DNA of 51,502 nt from Thozetella sp. PMI_491. Taxonomy: Eukaryota; Ascomycota; Sordariomycetes; Chaetosphaeriales; Chaetosphaeriaceae. The notes beneath the pieces were generated by a model. That model was given only the letters and a program-made list of their open reading frames with translations, was not told the origin of the DNA and searched no databases. Location: assembly GCA_021432635.1 (NCBI GenBank), contig MU270151.1, positions 1-51,502 of the forward strand, read 5' to 3'. Positions 14,215 to 25,733 of the stretch are shown one piece after another. Numbering within the stretch: the first letter of the stretch is position 1; each line of letters begins with the position of its first letter. Both the position numbers and the translations under genes were made by a program.

Positions 14215-17200
14215 TTTCGCTGGGTGATATAGTACTGGATCTTGAAGTTCACATCGAAGAGTTTGGAAATTGGAATATCGTCTTCACGTTCACACCCAAG
14301 CCAGAGCTTTAAATATGCATCTGATATTGAATATTCACAACAGTCAAATAATGAATTATAATCGAACAATTAATTATGTCAGGCCACCAAAACTCGGCCT
14401 CATTCAACATCAGATCGGTACGAGACACTGCAAGGTTAGACAAGGCTCGGCCCCTCCGAATCGACAGTATGGGGCTCTATTAGGAGAGTCAAGTAACACG
14501 TAGTACAGACCACGAATGAGACAAGTGAACGGTCAAAAAGTCACGGTTGGATCCAGATCTGGCGTGCTCGGTAGTGTCGACCTAACAGGGGTGAATGCCC
14601 GGAGAAGGCGGCGACTTCATTTCACACCTTGCCGTCACTGCCTCCGATTATCCGCTTCTAGTCATCATGGCTAAGCGGCCTTCTGGGTGGCTGCGGTGGG
14701 ACGTGCGTGCAGCACCTCTACTGCTGAATTATGGTACGGATCACGACGTGATACGTAACAACTCGGTGTAGCCTGGGCGGAATTGCCGAGCTGTCATCAG
14801 CACGGAGAAGGCTATTAGGGCCATCCGAGGTCAGCATGTCACCTTCGATGGAAACTGTTGGACCGAGTATGACAGATTGAGGCCGTAAGTCAGAGCACCC
14901 CTCAGCCGTCCTCCCCTACCAACCGCTCAACACTTTGGCCCCTCGCTTACACCTTGTCACGGCTCAGGACATTGGCAGGGCAGAGTAGAGCTGCATCAAC
15001 TGAGCACTACCGACGAAGATTCTATGCCTGTGGGAACTAGAAAAGGGAAGCTAAGGGTAACGGGCTATGGCCCGATTGATGAACCGCGGATGCCTCGGCC
15101 GTACGCCCGGAGCAGGCCGGCTGCGGCCCGGTTCCCGCCCCGGGTTCGAGCTCCGGGTTCCGGGCCCACCATGTTCTTGGGACAACGGCACGAACCAAGT
15201 AAAAGCTCTGATCAAACGGGCACTGCGCCTGACGTCTGTTCTTATTTTCTTTCTCCTCATCTTTAATGTACTCGTAGAGCAGGTACAGCGCATTGCAATA
15301 CACGTCCTGAACCCTTACGATGGGAGCCACGCTGGTACCGGGTGTTCGGCGGCGGCAGCACCAAGCATTGTAACGCCAGGCGATTCCTGTGTGCAGCATG
15401 AGGCTGTCCTTCGGACGAGGGGCTTCTGGCGTGCGCCTGCTGCGGCCCCACCCCCACCCGAAGTCGACGCTCGCCGAGGCCAAGCGGCTGTGGGATCTGC
15501 TTTAGTGATTGTTTCGCAAGCATCACTACCTCAACTGGTGAAGAAACAGTTCTCGCAAACCTCGTTTTTGCGAACAATTTACTGCGGATTTTCGCGTGCA
15601 GCCGACCAGATTTTGCTAAGAATGTGCTATATGCCCATAATTACCGAAGAGTTGACGGTTTTTGTTTGGCGCCCCACGGATGCCGAACACAGCCTCGGCC
15701 GCCCTAATCGACATTCGTGCAGCACCCTGTGCCACCTGGTGCTCCCTGTGCTGGCCCGGGAAGCACTACACTATATTTGAGGGTGACATTCTACGGCTCA
15801 TTCCCCACAAGCGGACCGTGGCACATAAACAGGGCAAAGTTGCGCAGGCCGCAATGACGCTTCGTCTTCTTTACGACCGGAATTTGATCCTTTGACGATA
15901 CTGGAAATCTGTTGGACATATCACGAAAGATACCTGCTCTTCAGCATACAGAAAGCACTTGATTAAGTGCCTTCTATTCCTCCACCATCTCCTGAGCTCC
16001 CCGAGTCGTGTGCCCTATTGTTTGTTACACAGCTGCTCCACAGCGCAGATACCATATTGACCCTAATCGCGTGCTTGCCAGCAACTGCTCTTTTGCTGAT
16101 CAATCTCTGTAATCCAAAGTACATCCCAGCTTACATCCAACAGGTGTGTTCCCCCTGTGGTGTGTTCCCCCTGGGTGTGTCTGTTAGCGCTGACGGGACC
16201 TTCTTCACAGGCAGGACATTCCTCCCAGGTGCGATTCTCTCGGGATACACGGGAGCTCTACCTCAGGCTCTGAGGAGTTACAATGCGTAAAGTGTGGAAA
16301 GATGAGATGCTCGCTGGCAGAGAGGTTCTGCCGTATCCTTCCGCCGTTTCCGACGCTAGGCCTCTTCCTGGACTGAGACTGATGCATGCTTGTAACACCG
16401 TGACACTTATCTGTTACCATATCATACCTCTGGAATAACTAATTTAATACCGGGATTATAACTGACTACTGCGACTGGCAGATTCCTCATAGCCGCCGCT
16501 TCCATTACCTCAAGGTCTGGTTTGCTTTACGCTTATACGGCTTGTCTGGGATATAAGCCTATATACGCAGGCATATACGACTTTGGAAGGGCTTCCACTC
16601 CCTGGTGGTCTTTCGGCCAGACTTATTTAACGTGGTGGCCGGTCCTACTTTCGCGCTTATGATTTTAACAATCGTACCACCGCGGTAAGAACGAAATGAG
16701 TCTATGAGAAATTCGTCGCTCTAGGGGCCCTCTGTGGTGGATGATGCTAATGCCTTGACAAAAGAGGTGTATGAGCTAGTTAATAAGAACGGCGAATTTT
16801 TTCTTACGAGCACGATAGTTGCTGGGATTTATACGATTCGTGTAGCAGTGGGGGCCCAAATGTAAGCGAGAAGAACTTGCGGCGGGCATTCGAAATACTG
16901 GTAGAAGCCACGGAGGAGATACTGGGCGGGGCTTCAGACGAAGAACTTGGGCAGTAAGGAACAGGTGCCATTGAACCTTGCTCATGTAATCATAAAGGGG
17001 AGTGAAAGGACTCAGATATATCGGTGGCCGCGAAGAAACTGGATAAGAAGTAATTTGAATATGAACTAGAATAAGAAGGAAGAAGAGTCTGAACACGCCT
17101 AAGCAAGCCTGATTCGTGTATTTAGTAATTAGGATTGAAGAGTGTTGGTAGCTTCTGGCCCCGAGATCTTTACTTCCCGATGGAAAATTACGAAACGATA

Positions 17201-18282
17201 TTAATTCTGGCTAGCTTGATGAAGTCAAAGTCGTTCACGCTGCCTAGAATCGGCCACCTATAGAATCTATGCCCCACGCCCAGCTTCTGCTTCTCGGCTC
17301 TGGGGGTTTTTTTTCTTTCTCTTTCGCCCTAACCTCACGCCTGACGGTATAAGTTATACAGCTGAAGCGAGGCATCACTGTGGAACTGAAAGCTACTCTT
17401 TTTCTTCATCTTGAAGATCGTCCTACGGAATGTACCCCGCGGGGTGGTGATCGCGTGGGGAGCGGCTGCGGCACCCTTACCGTAATCAATGGACGACACC
17501 GGGGTGCGGTTTCCACAGCTTTCCGCCCTCCTAAATAAGACAGTATATTATAATAGAGACTGCGAAGTCGGGCTCGAGACCTTCGGAAGCCATTACATCA
17601 CTAGCTAAACAAGCCCCATTCCACTGCTCGGTTCCGATTAGAGACAACCACCCCCAAGGGCTACAGGCTGCGCTTTGTACAGTGGTTTCTAATGGCATTT
17701 ATTTAGTCCATTCCAATGATAACCGAATTCAAAGGCCATTTGAAACTACGTTGCCCAGGCGCAATAGCTTCAGCATTTTCTTGCTAGCCTACACCACAGG
17801 ATCACTTGACTCCTGGCAAGGGGCCAACCTAGACTATCTCTCGTTTCAGTCTGAGGACCAGAGGCTTTAAGTACAAGTCCATATTTTTATTTTCTGTATT
17901 GGGCGGGTACAACCATGCAGCCTCTGAATCACAGCAACCCATTCGGCAGAGGCGGGGAACCTGTATTGTTTGGCTGCATTTGTACGCTCGATTTCAGCCC
18001 GCACTCCGCGCCTCCTTACGAGTGTTTTGAGCGGGACCAAGGTCACCAAACGGAATGGAAACTTTGTACCCGGCCTACATTGTTCAGCAGAACTCCACTG
18101 CATCTCCTTGTTTCTCGGCGCCTATGCCCCAGTCCCCCTTCGTAATCACGTGTAGGTGCTGCCTGCCGCTGTTCGCTAGTGGTGCCGACTGGGGCTGGTT
18201 AACCCCGCACATCAACAGATTTTGGGGGGCGAAGTAAAAACTAGAAACTTGCGAGCCTCCGCCCGCCGATCTCTGGTAAACA
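14215..18282. other. 4-kb gene-poor region with a GC-rich block and AT-rich stretches
   Basis: I find no supportable gene in these 4.1 kb. A GC-rich block at about 15090-15480 contains repeated CCGGGTTC-type words (15139-15167) and long but unrecognisable overlapping frames on both strands. The stretch 16440-17100 is AT-leaning. A short tandem GTGTTCCCCCTG repeat sits near 16145-16175. The mixture suggests decayed mobile DNA, but no transposase motif could be read. Confidence 0.4.
14307..14315 (-). promoter_or_regulatory. TATA-like box of the secreted-protein gene
   Basis: On the minus strand this reads TATTTAAAG, about 95-100 nt before the ATG at 14214, a plausible core promoter position. 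Confidence 0.4.
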
Positions 18283-19038
18283 ATGTACCGCTCCTTGCTC
18301 TTTTTCATTTTATCTACTTCTAGCTGTCTCCTGTGCCCTGTGATGGCACAATTGACGATAGAAAAAGGATGCCAACTTCTCAGCGAGAGCATGAGGCTGC
18401 TTGGGGCGGCCAAGTGTATCTGGGCAGGAGACTACGAAGCTACAGGCCAGAATGATCCTGAACTGGCACACCAGGTCCAGAGTTTGCAGTACTCTCTTGA
18501 CATATTCACTGAAGAAGGAGACGCTTTTAGCAGAGGTTTTATACCCGAAGCACTCCATCTCCACATCATGTTCCTGATTACCAATCTGGATCCAATCTTG
18601 AAACAAACTTATTCAGTTCTAGATGCTGTGCCCGGTCGGAGGTCCGATCCCAACGCTCTGATCAACACCAAGCAGTTTCTACAGCTTATGTATGAATCAA
18701 TATTCAGAGAGGGAGGGGAGACTGAAGTGTAAGTAGTTCGTCTTACTAAGCCTTCGTCCATACAGGTCAAGTTTGCTGACGCTCCAAGATCCTTGCCTCT
18801 GCCAAGCGATACCGACCTAGTCAGCCAGCAGAGCCGACTGATTGCAGACCAGATATACGAGATCCAAGAGCGTTTATTAGCGCGGGACGGCTCTCAGGAT
18901 GTCCTTGTCCGGGAAAACATCAACCAACATATCGGGTATGCTACCGCCCTCGGTCGAGACCTCGTTGCGCATTATCGAAGGCTGAAGGAAGCACCGGGCG
19001 ACTTTGGTATCATGCACCAGCCCAATTTGGCCTTATGA
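18283..19038 (+). CDS. Hypothetical protein, two exons
   Basis: Not recognised. The first frame (18283-18726) begins with a hydrophobic segment (LLFFILSTSSCLLCPVMAQ) that could be a signal peptide or anchor. A helical, acidic region follows. A second frame (18766-19038) continues in phase if a 39-nt intron (18727-18765) is removed; it has GTGTAAG at its 5' end, a TTACTAAG branch site and a TACAG acceptor. That intron is unusually short, so the alternative is that the first frame simply stops at 18732. The joined protein is about 239 aa, mostly predicted helical and without family motifs I can name. A second possible start is MAQLTIEKGC, which would remove the hydrophobic segment. Confidence 0.5.
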
Positions 19039-19962
19039 CAGACGTCCTCTATGAAACTGAATAATTTCAAGACACCGGGCCTGGACTCCCTCCCCGTCAA
19101 CGTCTTCCAAAGGCTGGGATACTAGGCGAGGTCTTGGCGTCGCTGTAGGATAACAGGAAGCAGGAGGCTTCATCAGCCCACAATCTCTACAAGAAAGATG
19201 TAATTCCCTGCAGTTAGCTAAGAAGCTGAGAACCTCGTCACCCCACCCAAAACTCCAAGCATGATATGATTCTCTCACCTCTCTCAAGAACAGTCGATCC
19301 GGTGTTGTGATATCATTGAGAGAGCATGATAAAGGTCGCATCGAAACACCAATTGGCCACCATGGCGCAGGATACTGCTAAGCATAACATTAATTCTGAT
19401 GCTGTAATAGGTTAGATTTGGAAAACACGGGATCAATCACACCAGTGGCTTTGCTGTGTGACGTTGTGTACCACACCCCATTCATTGCTTATGCAGAAAG
19501 TCCCGATCGTGATGAATATGGCACTATCCTCTTGAACATTTGGATTGGGAAGAAGGGATAAATAAAGCATCACTTTCTCGCAACAAGACTACTCCTCTTA
19601 CTCCAATTTCCAAACCTTTTACTTGACTACCCTGGATCACTTACCCGCGCTTCTTCCATATTCGAGACTCGCGTCAATCTCGCTCAAAATGCCCATCCCA
19701 GTGAAATGGGGTGTGCCGTGATTTACTTCAGTTAAGACAATGTTATTTTACGACTATCCCACGGAATATGCTGTAATACTATAGCCTTCGGGGTGTAAAT
19801 GAATAAATGCGCCCTCCCTTGTGGTATAAATTTCGCCATAGCGCCGTGACGTACTATATACATTACCCACCATTCTTGCCTTTATCCCCTCCCTAGCCGA
19901 TGAGGCAGTTGAACAACCTGATCAAATGAGCAAATATTCCTTTTAACACGGCCAAATCCGAC
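19039..19962. other. Intergenic region, nothing identified
   Basis: About 920 nt between the hypothetical gene and the 3' end of the regulator. It contains AT-leaning sequence and only scattered short frames; no repeat or RNA gene was recognised. Confidence 0.4.
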
Positions 19963-21758
19963 CTAAAGCCTGAGAGAATCGGTCTCCTCGGCACTTTGCC
20001 CCCCTGCCAGCCATGCTTGGAGATCCAGCATTCGTCGCATGACGGGCATCGTGCTGACCCAGCTGGCCTGGGCCATCTGCAGCGTCACAATCATAAACAT
20101 GCTGCGGCTGTGGAAAGATCGGTCTATCCCCCGCGTCGCCGGGACTACCGCAGCGAGGGCCCAGTGCAGGACACCAAGGATGCCCTTCCATGTCTTCAGC
20201 TGAACTCTCTGTATGTGGCGCAGGAGCTCAAAGACATCCTGTTCGGCGCACACCTCGCTGAAAGGTTTGCGCGAGCGAATAGCGCGGCAGTATATGACGG
20301 CTGCCGCTTTGACGGCCTCGTGGATCGAGCTTTTGCTCGATCGCTCGTCGGATAGTGGCTGTGAGGATAAAACGCGATTCCTGACCCATCCCGAAAGGTA
20401 TCGGACCTTGCCCATCTCTAGAGGCGAGGGATCTGGCGGTAGCGCGAGTACGGCCTTTAACAAGAAATTTATATCGTCCAAGATTGATGCCGTTACTTCT
20501 TCGAGCCCAAGCGATCTCGAAAAGCTTTTGAAGCTCGCCGGCTGTGGCATGAGAGGTGTGTTGCAAGACAGCGGGGAAGGCTGAGATGCGGCCAGATCGC
20601 CTAGAACATCCGCCGGTATGTCCGCGCTGAGAAGGTCCGGCATCTCCAAGGTCAGGGCTGCGATAAGATCGGCGCTAGATGCAAATAAGTCCCTGAGATA
20701 TTGTCCCAAAGCTACGGCCGGGTGGAAGGCAAACTCACATAATCACCACCTTAGATAGCAGGCCATTCATACCAAGGTAAGATATGCCGCCACGTAGGCG
20801 AAGCATCTCGCGCACTCCCTTCAGATGCATCCGGATGTGTTCGGTATTGTCGTGGCATAGATCGGTGCTGACCAACAGTATCACGGCCGAGATGACCTCA
20901 TCGCTGGGAGAGGACGCCTGAGATGCCACTTCTTTGCTCAAAGTCTGAACCGCTAAGGAGTTGGTGTAGAGCAAGACGCGTTGGTCGACCTGCCTTGACC
21001 TATGCAGCAGACAAGCGCCGGTATAGGTGGCGATTGGGGCCAGTAGCGGGCTCTGGGAGGCGAACGGGATAAACTGATCTTCATACTGTTTCGAGACATT
21101 TATGGTCAAAGAGGATATTTGCTCCAAGTGCTCCTCGGCATCTAGCAGTGCGCTGTTAGTAATATGCTATAGGAACGAAGGAGAGGATGGGGTTGCAGAC
21201 AGAATCTTCGAAATAGGTCCAGGTTCAGCGACAACCCCTCGAACACGACGGTAGGAAGCGCCGGGGCGATCCCCCTTGGGTCGGCAGGCTGGAGTCTCCT
21301 GGGCTTGTCCGGGCTAGCGAGCCGTGTGTTAGCTTGGGGACAGTCAACGTCTTTCCCGCAGCAGGCTGCATCCGAGTGTCTGGAGGAGGCCAGCAGCTTT
21401 GGGCCGGGCGTTCATTGGCTCGCTTGCATATGGGCGTTGAATGCCTATACTTCATACGGAGGACTTGGCGGCCTTGGCGATCCAGGAATAATGGACTTAC
21501 GTACACACAGTCTCTGTAGCTACAAACGGGCGCGGGATATCGCCGAGAGCAATGGTTGCAGGGTTGTTTTAAATCGCACTATCCCACGAAGATACGGTTA
21601 AGTATGCGGGAAAGCGAGACATCTCACAGGGGCCCCGGGGGGGTGGTTCGTACCTTTTGCTTCCTCCGTCTGCACTCGCTACAAGAGAGTCTAATCTGCC
21701 CACGCCGAAGCGTCGCCTTCCCAGCTTGGTCCGGCATTACCTCTTCCGACGGTCGCAT
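19963..21758 (-). CDS. Zn2Cys6 transcription factor with fungal-specific C-terminal domain
   Basis: Nuclear regulator assembled from five minus-strand exons: 21758-21654, 21578-21505, 21379-21201, 21141-20739 and 20692-19963 (about 496 aa). Intron phases agree throughout; the introns are 75, 125, 59 and 46 nt. The zinc cluster is split by the first intron: RLSCSECRRRKQK then CDLKQPCNHC, with Cys at 26, 29, 36, 42, 45 and 54. The later part (SPLLAPIATYTGACLLHRSR, MLRLRGGISYLGMNG) matches the C-terminal domain common in regulators with the RRRKQKCD...PCNHC cluster. What first looks like a frameshift near 20735 is explained by the 46-nt intron. The middle exon (21379-21201) is the least certain. 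It lies beside P450, exporter and amidohydrolase genes and may regulate them. Confidence 0.75.
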
Positions 21759-22565
21759 GCGCGAAAGCAGAAAGGGAAAGGAAAGTCTAGGATAAAAGAC
21801 GTTAGGCCCCGCCGTTGGGTCACCTCTTTGTGCGACATTCGCGATTGAGTTGCTGTGTTTCAGAGCGGAAGTTGACGGAATAGGGGCAAAAGCGCGTAAG
21901 CTGAGGATTTCAGCTATCGGGGAGCCCCACTCTCCCGGAAACTGACCAATGGGGTTACCATCCTTGAGAGGAAATGGGCGTGGCTGAAGCTCGGGCCGAT
22001 GTGGGGGAGGGCTGTTCCTGCTGACCAAAAGAAGCGGAACGGTCTTGCTGAGCAAGCTTAGTAGACCTAAGTCCCCGTCCTTTCGGCTTTTAGATGCAGA
22101 GGGAAAGTGTTGGTCCTTCCTATAGCACCTTCCCGGTCCACCCCTGCCAATCCCATCCTCTGATATAGGGTCCAGCCAATCAGCGAGGCGAAAGAAAAGC
22201 GAATAGTTTGAACAAAATTGGTATGCTTTGGCTTTGCTGCGCTCGAGTGGTCACGGATTTTTGCAGAGTTTGGCGGGGGATGGTGTTCATGGACTAAAAG
22301 CGGCCATACGGTCCAGCCTGTTGCTTTGTATATCTCCAATCGTAGCCACACGATGGAAGGCCAACGTTTCCTGGCCTACAGAGGTACCCTACCAAGGTAC
22401 AACGACTTCACTCCGGTTACCTCTCGGCGTGTATAAACATGCTGATTTCTGCGGGAGCTCCATCTATTCGATTATCACTTCACCCACCAGCTCCTCTACC
22501 GCCCTAACACGCAAGTCTTCTCTACTCGAAATCCCTAGTTGCTGTCCTCCACCACCGAAGCCAGC
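21759..22565. promoter_or_regulatory. Divergent region between regulator and amidohydrolase
   Basis: About 800 nt between two divergently oriented genes. An open frame upstream of the regulator start (to about 22055, minus) is proline-rich and in frame with it, so an earlier start is possible. No clear regulatory motif was recognised. Confidence 0.4.
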
Positions 22566-23762
22566 ATGTTTCCTCGCGGCCATTCGACACTATCCTCCCT
22601 GGCGATTCTGCTTACCCTATCTTCGACCGTCCTATCGTGGGCTCTTCCCGGCCATGACCACCCCGAGACCATCGACTACCGGGCACTAGCAGCGAACAAC
22701 AATGCTGCATGCTCCCTTCGGCGCCGCGCAAGCCCCGTTGGCCGCATCGCCCTCCACAACGTTCGCGTTTTCAACGGCTCCGTCCTAGTGCCAGCCTCCA
22801 CCGTCATCATCGACCGTGGAGTTATCGGCGATCGCTGCACTGGCTGCGCGGCTTATGGCTGCCCAGAGTGCGCGCCGGTTGTCGACTTTGACGGGAAAGG
22901 CATGACCCTGCTACCCGGACTCATCGACGCGCACGCCCACCCCTCTAACGTTACCACCCTCGATATCTTGACTAGTCAGGGCATCACCACCATCATCCAG
23001 GCGAACTGTCCCGACAAGGCCCGTATGCGCCTCCCTTCACAGCCACACTGGGCTAACATCAGTCATCTCGGCCTCCCTGCAGGCCGTGAGCGCCAACGGC
23101 CTACACGCCAAGCTGATAGGCGCGGGGAACTCAGGCTGGTTGATCAACAGCACCGCCATGGTGCCGTCATTTATCATCGGCCAAGTGTCACTGGGCGCCG
23201 AGCTCATCAAGATGATTAGTGAGCAGCCAGGTCTCACACAGGAGCAGCAGAATGCCATCGTGGCAAGGGCGCACGCCGCAGGAAAGCAGGTGATTCTGCA
23301 CACGCAGCTGTACGGAGACTGGGTCATGGGCCTGGCGGCCGGCGTCGACCAGATTCACCACTCGCCCATCGACAAGCCTATTGACGACGCCATCATCAAG
23401 AAATTCAAGGCCCAGAGGACTTTGGCGTGCCCCACTCTCGTCATGATGCGGTCCATCATCGACCAGCTCGCCCCTGCGAACTACTCCTTCTCGCCCGCCA
23501 TGGAGTCCGTGAAAAAGTCATGTTTGGGTCTAGCCCGCACGATGAGCTCGAGAACCTGGTCGCCGCCTGCTTGACCCCCGCCGAGGCGCTGAATGCTGCA
23601 ACCCGGAACACGGCGCAGCATTTTAATCTGACCGATCGAGGTATTATCCGCGACTGGATGCGAGCAGACCTGCTGCTGGTCAACGGCGATCCTACCGCCA
23701 ACATCTCGACCACCAGGAATATTGTTGGGGTCTGGATCGATGGGGTTCGGTATCGCCACTGA
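22566..23762 (+). pseudogene. Broken secreted amidohydrolase (imidazolonepropionase-like)
   Basis: The N-terminus (MFPRGHSTLSSLAILL) is a signal peptide. The family core follows: LLPGLIDAHAHP with the metal-binding HxH, then VILHTQLYGD and GVDQIHHSP with the later His ligands, and the C-terminal LTPAEALNAATRNTA and DLLLVNGDP. Two lesions interrupt it. Near 23013-23017 the frame shifts by one base, consistent with one extra A in GACAAGG; the next frame continues the family sequence (RPVCASLHSHTG), and no phase-compatible intron repairs it. Near 23515-23530 the chain jumps from AMESVKK to FGSSPHDELE, losing roughly 30 residues including the GTDA-type segment with the catalytic Asp. An assembly error could explain the first lesion but not easily the second. 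Likely an inactive remnant. Confidence 0.75.
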
Positions 23763-23952
23763 GCCCCGTAAAGCTTTGAGCTAGGAGGCGGGTGGACTTC
23801 ATTATTACAGTTGCATTTACATGGAATTCTAGAGGAGGTCATCATTAAGATTCAGATTGGAAGCACTTATGATAGCTATAGTAATCAGAAGCTGAGATGG
23901 AGCTAAGTGGAATTAGATCACAATTTGTGTTATTGTCGCGTACCAACTCTCT

Positions 23953-25733
23953 TTAATGTCCTAAGAATTGGCTGAAAAAAGAGTCCAGATCCTGTAGCTC
24001 TCTCTGGACAACTTGAGCGCGATGTTTAGACCTTGGAGTAAACTTGGCCGCGAATGGCTTTGGGCAAATGAGGAAACCCCCTTCGTACGCTGTTTCGACG
24101 CTCACGTCTACCGTGTTGGCGCTGGTTTCGTCAGGCACGCCAATGTCAAACGCCCAGACGAGCTTGGCGGCAAAAATTCGCATAGAGTTCTCCGCGACTG
24201 TCTGCCCCGTGCAGATCCGTCTGCCGGCACCGAAAGTATAAGTTTTCTTGCGCCGCTCGCCCAGACCTACAGCGTTTGCCCCTTTGGTGCCATAAGGGCA
24301 ATCAATCCAACGGTCCGGGTTGAACAGCTCCGGCTCGTCGTACTCAGTCAGGTCATGATTGATTGCGAAAGCATTGGCAAAGAACATGGTGCCGGCTGGG
24401 AACTCGTAATCCTTGTAGCGGTCGTTCTGTGTTAGCATGTGCGGCGCTCCGCCTGCCGCTACAGGGCGCCAGCGCAGAACCTAACCGTCAAGTTTAGAAT
24501 GGACTTGTTTCCAGTTCTTCCAGAGCTACTCACCTCGTTTGCGCATGCCATACAATACTTTAATTCTGGCATATCGTCGGAGTTTGGGGACCTGTCGCTT
24601 CCGCAGTGACGATCAACCTCCTCTTGGGCTCTCTTAAGCGCGTCGGGGTTGGACAGGAAACCGAGGGTTAGAGAGAGTAGAGTAGATGAAGATGTGTCTG
24701 AGCCCGCTTCCAACAGGTTCCCCGCAATATACGCGATTCGTTCATCAGACAGGCGGCTCCTCTCTTGGTTGCCAAGCAATTGCTCCAAAAAACAGCCTGT
24801 CGGCGTTCCAGCTTGCATATGCGACCTGGTTTCGCCCACAAGCCTCAAGTATAGCTTCAACTGATCCTGGCGGATTTCCCTGGCTTCTCGCTTCCAAGGA
24901 GCCAGAATTTCCGGCATCCACTTCAGAAATGGGAATGCATCGACTGGAGGCGTATTTCCCGGCGTGATCATCCGGCTGAAGCGCTCTTGGACATCGCAGA
25001 ACTCGTGGATGGTCTTTGAATGAACATGCGCTTCCCGGCGACCATAGAGTGATGTCAGCATCGCGGCGGTCGAATAGCGTCTAATATGCTCTCTGTAGTT
25101 GGCTGGATCGCCGATCAAATCGCAAACTGTCTGTGCTGCTTCGGCGTTCTGTATGGTTGCTATCCATCTCGCTGCCTTCGGTGTGAGTGCGCCCCGAGCG
25201 GCTTTTCTCGAGGTGTGCCACATAGCCCCCGAAGAGAGGAGCAAATGCAGGCCGTTGGGGCACATTATCTCTTGAGCGATGTAATTATCTGGTCGGGCAG
25301 AGTAGATGTTTCCACGCTTCTCAAACAGACTATTTGCTATATTAGAACTAGTTAGGATTCTAAAGAGTGTATATCTGGATGAGACATACGCCTCCACGTC
25401 GACACGGTCATTCAGGATGACTACATTCGTGGGCCCAAACTTGAGGCCAAGAATAGCGCCATACTGTGACCTCCATTTATGGAATCTAAGTGCGAGGTAA
25501 GCGGCGCCATGATACCCAAGAGGGATATAAGCAGCTCACTGGAGAAAGGAGCTTTCCAATGGTATCTGATGCAAATTTCCCAACAGAGGGACAGTCGGAG
25601 GGCCAGATGGGAACCGCCGTGGGCGATAGCTTAGAAAGGCATAGGGAAGAAAGAGAAGGAAGATGGCGATGAATACAGAGAGAACGAGATATCCCAGCAG
25701 GCGCAGAAGCTCCAAGACCGAAATAATAGCCAT
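23953..25733 (-). CDS. Cytochrome P450 monooxygenase
   Basis: Membrane-anchored haem-thiolate oxygenase. Four minus-strand exons (25733-25540, 25485-25390, 25329-24534, 24480-23953) give about 537 aa. Introns of 54, 60 and 53 nt have GT-AG ends and consistent phases. The N-terminus has a membrane anchor (LLGYLVLSVFIAIFLLFLP) and a proline-rich hinge (FPSGPPTVPLLGN). AGSDTSSST is the I-helix oxygen-binding motif. ExxR (E362 to R365, ELVR-type NEVLRWRP) spans the last intron, FNPDRW follows, and FGAGRRICTG holds the haem-ligand Cys at about 452. All key residues are present. It resembles fungal E-class group I P450s of the CYP2-like (O-methylsterigmatocystin oxidoreductase-type) kind; substrate unknown. 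It neighbours an exporter and a regulator, as in secondary-metabolite loci. Confidence 0.93.

Noticed and set aside
15067..15780. 237-codon open frame on the plus strand
   Set aside because: Starts in a GC-rich repeat-like block, shows no family motif and overlaps equally long frames on the other strand.
20693..20738. Apparent frameshift in the second regulator
   Set aside because: Explained by a 46-nt GTGAGT...CAG intron that restores the frame.
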